Of a stretch of 64,000 bases of DNA, positions 8,758 through 15,177 are shown one piece after another. How positions within the stretch are numbered: position 1 is the stretch's first letter; each line of letters starts with the position of its first letter. The notes beneath the pieces are model-generated. The model saw only the letters and a list, made by a program, of their open reading frames with translations, did not search any database and had not been told where the DNA came from. This stretch comes from Spartobacteria bacterium. GTDB taxonomy: Bacteria > Verrucomicrobiota > Verrucomicrobiia > Chthoniobacterales > UBA10450. The position numbers and the translations under genes are program-made. The DNA lies in contig PMTM01000003.1 in NCBI GenBank assembly GCA_003167365.1, forward strand, positions 283,645 to 347,644. The letters are read 5' to 3'.

Positions 8758-10368
8758 CTACGGCTCGATTGGCGGCAGAGTGTTTTCGGTCTCGCCAGCA
8801 TCGATGCCACGGCGCAGTTTACTGTGGCGGACGCTGTAGAGGAAATAAATCACCAACCCAATCACGAGCCAGACAAAGAAACGGACCCACGTTTCAATCG
8901 GCAAGCTCAGCATGAGCGCTCCGCAAAGAATGATCCCAAGGATTGGGAAGATCGGTACCAGCGGAACACGAAATGGGCGCGGACGATTGCGATCAGTCCG
9001 GCGGAGAACAATCACGCCGAGACAAACCAAGACGAAAGCGAAAAGCGTTCCAATATTTGTCAGATCGGCCAGCGATCCGATGTCGGTAAACATCGCTACG
9101 CCACCAACAGCGATGCCGGTCCAAATTGTGGTGATATAGGGCGTACGAAAACGCGAATGAATCCGCGCGAAATATTCCGGCAGCAAACCATCGCGCGCCA
9201 TGGCCATAAAAATACGCGGCTGCCCCAGTTGAAAAACAAGCAGCACCGAAGTAAGGCCCGCGAGTGCGCCCGCGCTGATGAGAGCCTGGGCCCACGGTTT
9301 CCCAGCAAACGCAGTTGCGACCGCTGCTGAATCCCCGAGGTAAACTGTGTATTTCTTGATTCCAGTGAGAATCCCGGACATCAGCACGTAAAGAAGCGTG
9401 CAAATAATCAGGCTCGCGATCATGCCGATGGGCAAATCGCGTTGCGGATTTTTGGTTTCTTCCGCCGTGGTCGAAACCGCATCGAACCCAATGAAGGCGA
9501 AGAAGACAATCGCCGCCCCACTCATCACCCCACCGAAACCGTTCGGAACAAACGGGTGCCAGTTCGTCGGATGAACCATGAAAGCACCAAAGGAAATAAA
9601 GAACACTACGACCGCAACTTTAATAATAACGATCGTGCTGTTCGTCCGTGCACTTTCGCGAATGCCGTAGATTAAAAGAACGGTCACCGCCGCCACGATC
9701 AGAAATGCCGGAAGATTTACGGCAATCGGATGTCCAGCGATAACTGGCAAGGTAGTGGAAGAATAATCGCGCAATGCGTCCCCGCCCTTAGCGATGATAC
9801 CAGTCGCCGTGGTGTGATCGTTGACCAGCCAAAGCGGAAATTTGAGCCCGAGCAGGCTGCTACACAATTGCACGAAATAACCCGACCAGCCTACCGCCAC
9901 GGCCATGTTGCCGACCGCATATTCCAGAATCAAATCCCAGCCGATGATCCACGCAACGATTTCACCGAGCGTAGCGTAGGAATAAGTGTAAGCCGAGCCA
10001 GAGACGGGAATCATTGACGCCAACTCCGCGTAACAAAGCGCGGCGAAAGCACACGCGGTTGCCGCAATCACAAAGGAGAAAACCACGGCCGGACCCGCGC
10101 CCGGTCGCCCGAAGACAACGTCGGCATGAGTCATCCATGATTGAATGAAATTGAGTACCGGTGTTTTCCAAATCGATGAAACCGCCTGTGCCTGTTCACC
10201 GGCTGCGGCCGTGCCGGCGAGCGCGAAAATTCCCGCCCCTATAATCGCGCCAATGCCAAGACAGGTGAGATCGAACGCGGTAAGCGAACGCTTCATCAAG
10301 CGATCCGGCGCTTGCGCCTCCCGAATCAGATGGTCGGGATTCTTGGTTCTGAAAAGTTGCGAAACCAT
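8758..10368 (-). CDS. APC superfamily amino acid permease (cationic amino acid transporter type)
   Basis: 536 residues with about 12-14 hydrophobic helices, the usual size of CAT/YfnA-like permeases. The first helix has the APC consensus (LTCLGIGAIIGAGIFALAGTAA). Helix 6 has FFAFIGFDAVSTTAEETKNPQRDLP, the proton/substrate-binding signature of the CAT subfamily, and QPRIFMAMARDGLLP follows. It is an inner-membrane proton-coupled amino acid importer. Substrate choice (cationic or branched neutral) cannot be decided from sequence. Start ATG at 10368. Monocistronic, with about 85 bases to the convergent DUF5069 gene; that gap has a weak AACGAAA/TTTCGTT hairpin (about 8695-8715). Confidence 0.9.
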   Translation of the reverse strand: MVSQLFRTKNPDHLIREAQAPDRLMKRSLTAFDLTCLGIGAIIGAGIFALAGTAAAGEQAQAVSSIWKTPVLNFIQSWMTHADVVFGRPGAGPAVVFSFVIAATACAFAALCYAELASMIPVSGSAYTYSYATLGEIVAWIIGWDLILEYAVGNMAVAVGWSGYFVQLCSSLLGLKFPLWLVNDHTTATGIIAKGGDALRDYSSTTLPVIAGHPIAVNLPAFLIVAAVTVLLIYGIRESARTNSTIVIIKVAVVVFFISFGAFMVHPTNWHPFVPNGFGGVMSGAAIVFFAFIGFDAVSTTAEETKNPQRDLPIGMIASLIICTLLYVLMSGILTGIKKYTVYLGDSAAVATAFAGKPWAQALISAGALAGLTSVLLVFQLGQPRIFMAMARDGLLPEYFARIHSRFRTPYITTIWTGIAVGGVAMFTDIGSLADLTNIGTLFAFVLVCLGVIVLRRTDRNRPRPFRVPLVPIFPILGIILCGALMLSLPIETWVRFFVWLVIGLVIYFLYSVRHSKLRRGIDAGETENTLPPIEP

Positions 10369-10445
10369 TCGTTCAAGATCGTGTCACCACAGCCTTTTCG
10401 AGGTCAATCCTAAGTTTCGATGTCGATCTTGGCGTTGTAGCTGAA

Positions 10446-10545
10446 GGTGGATCGAGCAGTCGTCGCCGCGGCGACCTCGACGCTAAAACTTGGCGGCAAA
10501 GCCGCATATATTTCTAGCATCGCCCGGCGGAGCGGCCGATCCACC
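10446..10545. repeat. Inverted-repeat element with GGTGGATCG ends
   Basis: Inverted ends GGTGGATCG (10446-10454) and CGATCCACC (10537-10545) enclose a 14-bp palindrome, GTCGCCGCGGCGAC, with the same core as in the 4161-4188 palindrome. It lies in the 10369-10580 gap, where I see no other feature. Confidence 0.6.
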
Positions 10546-10580
10546 TCGTCTTGGCGCGGCTCTAGCTGCTCGAAAACGAT

Positions 10581-10805
10581 ATGCCCGACGTGATGTCCCA
10601 GATGAGCGGCGCAAATCTGATCGGCAATCTGCTCTTCGGTTCGATCGGCTTCGTGGCCTTCGTCTATGGCAAAAGGATGACCGCCTGGAAAATGATGTTC
10701 TGCGGCCTGGCCATGATGGCTGTGCCCTACTTTATTGCGGACACAGCGATCATGTACGCATTCGGCGCGATCGGCACCGGAGCTCTCTTCTTCTTGCGTG
10801 ATTGA
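10581..10805 (+). CDS. Small membrane protein of unknown function
   Basis: 74 residues (starting MPDVMSQMSGANLIGN; the start could also be the second Met). Two to three hydrophobic segments (LFGSIGFVAFVYG, MMFCGLAMMAVPYFIA, AIMYAFGAIGTGALFFL) separated by a short KRMTAWK loop suggest a small inner-membrane protein. Glycine-rich helices and balanced codon use support real coding. It ends before a strong hairpin shared with the convergent gene. I do not recognise a named family. Confidence 0.6.
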   Translation: MPDVMSQMSGANLIGNLLFGSIGFVAFVYGKRMTAWKMMFCGLAMMAVPYFIADTAIMYAFGAIGTGALFFLRD

Positions 10806-10844
10806 CTGCGAGCGCAATTCATCTTCGCCGTCGCTTGAAAACAA

Positions 10845-10879
10845 AAATGCGGAGCTTGCCCAGGCAAACTCCGCATTTT
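10845..10879. terminator. Bidirectional rho-independent-type terminator
   Basis: AAAATGCGGAG at the left pairs with CTCCGCATTTT at the right around TTGCC/GGCAA. This GC stem is flanked by A and T runs on both sides. It sits between two convergent small genes and can stop both transcripts. Confidence 0.75.
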
Positions 10880-10893
10880 GTGATTCGCCTGAA

Positions 10894-11124
10894 TTATCTC
10901 GCGTGACCGATGCCCAATTCGGTGTCGTTAATCGCGCGATCGACATGTTCAATTGCGCGAACACGCCAGCCACCTTTGTTATGCTCAGCCATTCTGAGCT
11001 CGGCCCGCGCGGCGCGCAGATGCTCAAGGGCGGCCTGCATATGCGGTTGGTCGGCCTGCACCGACTTCAGCCCCATAGCGACAACTGCTACAACGATAAT
11101 GAAACTAGTTCTCAATGTTTTCAT
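10894..11124 (-). CDS. Small secreted helical protein, unknown function
   Basis: 76 residues from the ATG at 11124. A signal peptide (MKTLRTSFIIVVAVVAMGLKSVQA) leads into about 50 residues of amphipathic helix (MQAALEHLRAARAELRMAEHNKGGWRVRAIEHVDRAINDTELGI). The pattern AALxHLxxAxxxLxxAxHNKGGHRxxAIxxxxxAI is a recurring small periplasmic helical-pair protein that I have no function for. It is transcribed toward the shared terminator. Codon use matches neighbours. Confidence 0.65.
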   Translation of the reverse strand: MKTLRTSFIIVVAVVAMGLKSVQADQPHMQAALEHLRAARAELRMAEHNKGGWRVRAIEHVDRAINDTELGIGHAR

Positions 11125-11216
11125 ACGTCCGGTGTAATCAGTCATCCGCTTGAGGTCAAGCCAGTGTGCTGGCTTATGAATAGACGCGGGCGCGGCAATT
11201 TCTTAGAGTGGGCGCG

Positions 11217-12380
11217 ATGTCCCACGAGCCGGCGAAATTCATCCTGGGTGACACTGCGATAAATGCAGGTGGAGAACACCCTGACGGAAAAAGGGGATTC
11301 TTCGGCCGTCGTAAACGCCGGCGAGAGGCACCTCTGACGCATTGCGAGAATTGCGGCGCGCAATTGACTGGACGCTACTGCGCACAATGCGGACAACCGG
11401 CGATCGATTATCGGCGATCGTTTCGACATGTGCTCGTCGATATCCTCGATTCGTTTCTCAATTGGGACTCGAAGTTTTTTGCCACGATCGGATTGTGCAT
11501 CGCACGCCCGTGGTATCTGACCAATGAGTTTCTGGCCGGCCGCCGTGTGCGTTACTTGAATCCGCTCCGGCTTTACCTGCTCGCCAGCATTCTATTTTTC
11601 TTTGCCGTAAGTTATTTGGCGAAATCGATACACGTAGATCCCGGGCAGCCTTTGTCGCCTGAGGCGCGCGCAAAAATTGAAGAGCGATTGAAACGCGGAG
11701 ACTTGGATCCCGATAAGCGGGCTCGCTTGGAAAAAGAGCTAAAACGCGAGAACTTACCGCCGGAAGCGGCCTCCAAATTAGAAGAGGCGCTGAAAAGCAA
11801 AGATTTGCCACCGGAAGCTCGCGCTGAAGTGGAAAAGGCGCTTAAAGATGCCCCGCCCAATAACGATAACCGCGTATGGCAATTCGGGAACGATTCAACT
11901 CAGCCGACTGATCCGGTCGGCAAATGGCTCCAAGCCCGCGCCAAGGAAAAACTGGGCGAACATGGCTCAAACACTCAATTGTTCCTGCTCGCGCTCTTCA
12001 ACAATCTTCCCTACATGATGCTTTGCTGCATCCCGCTCTTCGCCTTCGTCCTCAAAATCCTCTATATACGGCGGCATATTTTTTACATCGATCATCTGAT
12101 CTACGCGCTGCACATTCACACGTTCGTGTTCGTGGCGATCATGCTGATTGTCGGCGCCACCATGGGCTTGACTCGCATTGCTCCAGGTTGGCTCGCCGGA
12201 TGGACCATTGGACTTCTCTGGACGGCTTTCGCAGTCCAGATTTTCTTGTCGATCCGCCGCGTTTATCGGCAAAGTTGGTTTTTCAGTGCCTTCAAATTTT
12301 TCGTCGGCGGATATATTTATCTCATTGTGCTTTGCGTCGCGCTCGCAGCCACTTTCCTGATCACGCTGGCGCTGCCATGA
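11217..12380 (+). CDS. DUF3667 domain membrane protein with a four-fold 17-residue repeat
   Basis: 387 residues from the ATG at 11217 (a GTG at 11208 is also in frame). The N-terminus has a zinc ribbon (CENCGAQLTGRYCAQCGQ). Next come the DUF3667 helices (RRSFRHVLVDILDSFLNWDSKF; YLNPLRLYLLASILFFF) and, towards the C-terminus, four more membrane segments. Between the first and later membrane helices lies a charged soluble insert made of four 17-residue units (LSPEARAKIEERLKRGD, LDPDKRARLEKELKREN, LPPEAASKLEEALKSKD, LPPEARAEVEKALKDAP). These are predicted helices and probably extracytoplasmic. The function of DUF3667 is unknown. The next gene starts 22 bases on and may be co-transcribed. Confidence 0.82.
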   Translation: MSHEPAKFILGDTAINAGGEHPDGKRGFFGRRKRRREAPLTHCENCGAQLTGRYCAQCGQPAIDYRRSFRHVLVDILDSFLNWDSKFFATIGLCIARPWYLTNEFLAGRRVRYLNPLRLYLLASILFFFAVSYLAKSIHVDPGQPLSPEARAKIEERLKRGDLDPDKRARLEKELKRENLPPEAASKLEEALKSKDLPPEARAEVEKALKDAPPNNDNRVWQFGNDSTQPTDPVGKWLQARAKEKLGEHGSNTQLFLLALFNNLPYMMLCCIPLFAFVLKILYIRRHIFYIDHLIYALHIHTFVFVAIMLIVGATMGLTRIAPGWLAGWTIGLLWTAFAVQIFLSIRRVYRQSWFFSAFKFFVGGYIYLIVLCVALAATFLITLALP

Positions 12381-12402
12381 ATAACGGCGCAGAGTAACCG
12401 CG

Positions 12403-13290
12403 ATGAAAAGCTGGCGACTGACTTTGATTCTGTTGTTTGCTTGCACCGTTTTTGCCGCGGCCGGCGAACGCCACATCGCTTTCGAACGCAACGACGCCGT
12501 CTGGATCGCCAAGCTCGACGGCACCGGCGAAAAGAAAATCGCCGACGGAATTTTTCCCGCCATCTCGCCGGACGGAACGCTAGTCGCCTTTACCACCTCA
12601 GAAAAATCCGGCACGACCTACGTTCGGCACATCGCTGTCATCGAGATCGAATCGGGCAGCATGAAAGTATTCAAGGATGTGCCGAGCGATAACTCCTATT
12701 ACCCGAGCTGGTCGCCCGACGGAAAACACATTCTCTTTACCTTGCGGCAAAATGAAGTTTGGGATCTCGCGACCATCGCGCCAGACGGCACCGATTTTCA
12801 GATCGTGAAAAAAGGCGCACAAAATGAGGTCACCCTTTATTCGCCGTGCTGGGCGCATGACGCAGGCTCAATCTTTTGCCAGGACATGACCAATATTTAC
12901 CAAATCGGCCTCGACGGTCACGAACTCGCAAAATGGCCGATCGACAAAGCGATTCCAAATGGGGGGACGAGCGGCGATGGCCGCGTCGATGTGTCGCCCG
13001 ATGGTAAGCGGCTCCTTCTCTCCATCGACATGGGCGAGGAGGCGAAGCGCAAAGATTGGGATGGACCGCTCCCGGCGTTGTGGACATTCGAAATCGCAAC
13101 GCAAAAGGCCGTTCGGATCACGTCGAGATCGCTTTTCGGTTGGGACGGCTGCTGGATGGACGACGAGAACGTTTTATTTCTAAGCCAGGCTACCGGCGAA
13201 AAATCTGCGTCGATTTATCGCATCTCGACCAGCGGAAAAAATTCTAAGCGCCTCATCAAAGACGCGCGTTTTCCGAGCGTCTCACATTAG
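12403..13290 (+). CDS. Secreted TolB-like beta-propeller protein (PD40 repeats)
   Basis: 295 residues. Signal peptide MKSWRLTLILLFACTVFAAAG, then PD40-type blades: FPAISPDGTLVAFTT, YPSWSPDGKHILFTL, VDVSPDGKRLLLSI. There is a single propeller of about six blades and no peptidase or Pal-interaction domain, so this is a stand-alone periplasmic propeller rather than TolB proper (about 430 residues with an N-terminal alpha/beta domain). Likely a protein- or ligand-binding scaffold; no partner is known. ATG at 12403, close behind the DUF3667 gene and 32 bases before the glycosyltransferase, so the three may form one operon. Confidence 0.8.
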   Translation: MKSWRLTLILLFACTVFAAAGERHIAFERNDAVWIAKLDGTGEKKIADGIFPAISPDGTLVAFTTSEKSGTTYVRHIAVIEIESGSMKVFKDVPSDNSYYPSWSPDGKHILFTLRQNEVWDLATIAPDGTDFQIVKKGAQNEVTLYSPCWAHDAGSIFCQDMTNIYQIGLDGHELAKWPIDKAIPNGGTSGDGRVDVSPDGKRLLLSIDMGEEAKRKDWDGPLPALWTFEIATQKAVRITSRSLFGWDGCWMDDENVLFLSQATGEKSASIYRISTSGKNSKRLIKDARFPSVSH

Positions 13291-13322
13291 CTGGCTCCGT
13301 ACAAAACCGCGGGAAACTGTTC

Positions 13323-14603
13323 GTGTTTAAAAGAGGCAGACGCCAGTCCTTCTTTTCCGTCGTCATTGCGAGCTACAACTCGGCGGCATGGATCAAACAC
13401 ACCATCCGCTCCGTGCTCGAGCAGACTTATCGAAACTTCGAAGTCATTGTCGTGGGAGATGGTTGCACAGACGGAACCGAAGAGCTTCTAAAAACCAAAT
13501 TCGGCAAGCGGATTCGCTGGCAGAACTTGCAGAGTAATTCTGGCAGCCAATCAGCGCCAAACAATGAAGGTGTTCGTGTCGCGCGCGGATCGCACATCGC
13601 CTACTTGGGTCACGACGATATCTGGTCGCGTCATCATCTGGAATTGTTGGACGGAGTGGTGCGCGAGCAGGATCCGGATTTCGCGGTTAGCGGGGCTGTT
13701 TATCATGGGCCACCCGGCTCGATGTTCTATCAAATCACCGGAATTTTCGACGATCCGGACATGGTTAGACGAGAATTTTTTCCGCCTTCCTCTTTCGCGC
13801 ACAAACGAGAGCTTACTGAACGCATCGGCGGCTGGCGCGATCCCAACGAGCTGCGCCCGCCCCCCGATTGCGAGTTTCTGTTGCGCGCGGCGGACCATGC
13901 GTGCCGCTTCGTATCGACGAAAACGATCTCCGTTCACAAATTCGCGGCTGGTCACCGCTATCTTTCCTACCGCTTCCCGCGCGGCGACGAACAGAAACAA
14001 CTGCTACAACGCCTGCAGGCGTCCGATGGAGACGCAACGGTGTTGACAGAGATCATCGCGGATTTGGTTAATGGCGCGAGTGCTCCCGCCGTTAAACAAA
14101 TGGATTTTGACCAGTTTCCTCCAGGTGATCTCTACCGGGGCAATCGCCACAACAAAGGTCTCGACCACTCTGCTTTACTCGCGATTGAAAAACGCGAAGT
14201 CTTGACGATCGAATCGCTGCCGACCGCGCTCGATTGGCACGAACTTGCGCAACATCCCGTGCACGGTCCGTTTCGCTGGTCGGGGCCAAATCCGAATCCG
14301 AGACACTTCCTCAGCATTCGCACCACTGGGCCCGTTCAACTTCGTATTCATGTCATCGCCTTTGCGGTAGAAGATCTCGCCCATTCGCTGCGGATCGACA
14401 TCGACGATCGCGAGGCTGACTTTGTGTGCGAACGGAGTTCCGACGGCACATACATTTTCTCCGGCCAGTTTTCCACGGGCGTGAACGATGGCTTGGCACT
14501 GCGTTTCCGAATGCCGCGCAGCGTTCCGATAGCGACAGATTTCGGGACTCGGCGAGCCGGTCTCGCTCTTAGTCGAGTCGAAATTATGCCGGGCCGCGAC
14601 TAA
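13323..14603 (+). CDS. Family 2 glycosyltransferase with C-terminal extension
   Basis: 426 residues starting at a GTG. Residues 1-110 are a GT-A fold: FSVVIASYNSAAWIKHTIRSVLEQTYRNFEVIVVGDGCTDGTEE, the metal-binding region near IAYLGHDDIW, then a GGWRDPNELRPPPDCEFLLRA acceptor-side helix. The last ~140 residues (from about PFRWSGPNPNPRHFLSI) are a beta-rich domain with no transferase motif and may bind carbohydrate. It probably transfers a sugar in polysaccharide or LPS synthesis. The 3' end overlaps the oppositely oriented cupin gene by 20 bases. Confidence 0.85.
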   Translation: MFKRGRRQSFFSVVIASYNSAAWIKHTIRSVLEQTYRNFEVIVVGDGCTDGTEELLKTKFGKRIRWQNLQSNSGSQSAPNNEGVRVARGSHIAYLGHDDIWSRHHLELLDGVVREQDPDFAVSGAVYHGPPGSMFYQITGIFDDPDMVRREFFPPSSFAHKRELTERIGGWRDPNELRPPPDCEFLLRAADHACRFVSTKTISVHKFAAGHRYLSYRFPRGDEQKQLLQRLQASDGDATVLTEIIADLVNGASAPAVKQMDFDQFPPGDLYRGNRHNKGLDHSALLAIEKREVLTIESLPTALDWHELAQHPVHGPFRWSGPNPNPRHFLSIRTTGPVQLRIHVIAFAVEDLAHSLRIDIDDREADFVCERSSDGTYIFSGQFSTGVNDGLALRFRMPRSVPIATDFGTRRAGLALSRVEIMPGRD

Positions 14604-15177
14604 TGACGACCGAACAGCTTTGCCAATTGTAGGGAATCAATCGCCCTGCGGCTTCAGAGTCCCAGGGCAAATCCAGCGCGTCCGGCTTCTCGTAATCATA
14701 CATTCGGTCAGGCATGTTGATGATCGTCGCTTCGTTCGTGCCGATATTTTTCCAGCCGTGATAAAGATTTGGAGGAATCACCAGAAGTCCCGGGTTCTTG
14801 TCGCTGACAGTAAATTCGTTGATCTGGCCAAAGCTGGGAGAATCTTTCCGGCCATCGAACACCACTATTCTCACCAGGCCCGACACCACAAAAAGCCGAT
14901 CGCTCCCCCGCTGGTGCAATCCCCAGGCGCGGACTCGTCCGGAAAAAGTTGTGGTGACATGAACTTGCACCACCGGTGTTTCCAATATTTCCCAACTCGC
15001 GCGCGCGACCTCTGTGACGTGCCCATCCTCATGTGGTACTGGCCGCGTCGGACGAAATTTCACGCCTTCAATTGAAACGCGCGCGAGTTGACCTTTCTCA
15101 TCAACCGCCGATTTCTTGGCCGCCAATTCAGCCGCTCCCACAACATTTGGCGTCATTTCGTTGCTCCGATCCCTCAT
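14584..15177 (-). CDS. RmlC-like cupin (dTDP-4-dehydrorhamnose 3,5-epimerase family)
   Basis: 197 residues with an RmlC-type jelly roll: TEVARASWEILETPVVQVHVTTTFSGRVRAWGLHQRGSDRLFVVSGLVRIVVFDGR, then LLVIPPNLYHGWKNIGTNEA. The HQRG/H-G-W pattern matches sugar 3,5-epimerases and WxcM-like ketoisomerases. Whether the catalytic His/Tyr pair is complete cannot be settled by eye, so it may act on a nucleotide sugar or only bind one. The start ATG overlaps the alaS stop (ATGA), so it is translationally coupled as the last gene of the NlpC/P60-like-alaS-cupin operon. Confidence 0.75.
   Translation of the reverse strand: MRDRSNEMTPNVVGAAELAAKKSAVDEKGQLARVSIEGVKFRPTRPVPHEDGHVTEVARASWEILETPVVQVHVTTTFSGRVRAWGLHQRGSDRLFVVSGLVRIVVFDGRKDSPSFGQINEFTVSDKNPGLLVIPPNLYHGWKNIGTNEATIINMPDRMYDYEKPDALDLPWDSEAAGRLIPYNWQSCSVVISRGPA

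Noticed and set aside
10410-11027. 205-codon minus-strand frame
   Set aside because: Runs antisense through the small membrane protein and the terminator hairpin; no homology features.
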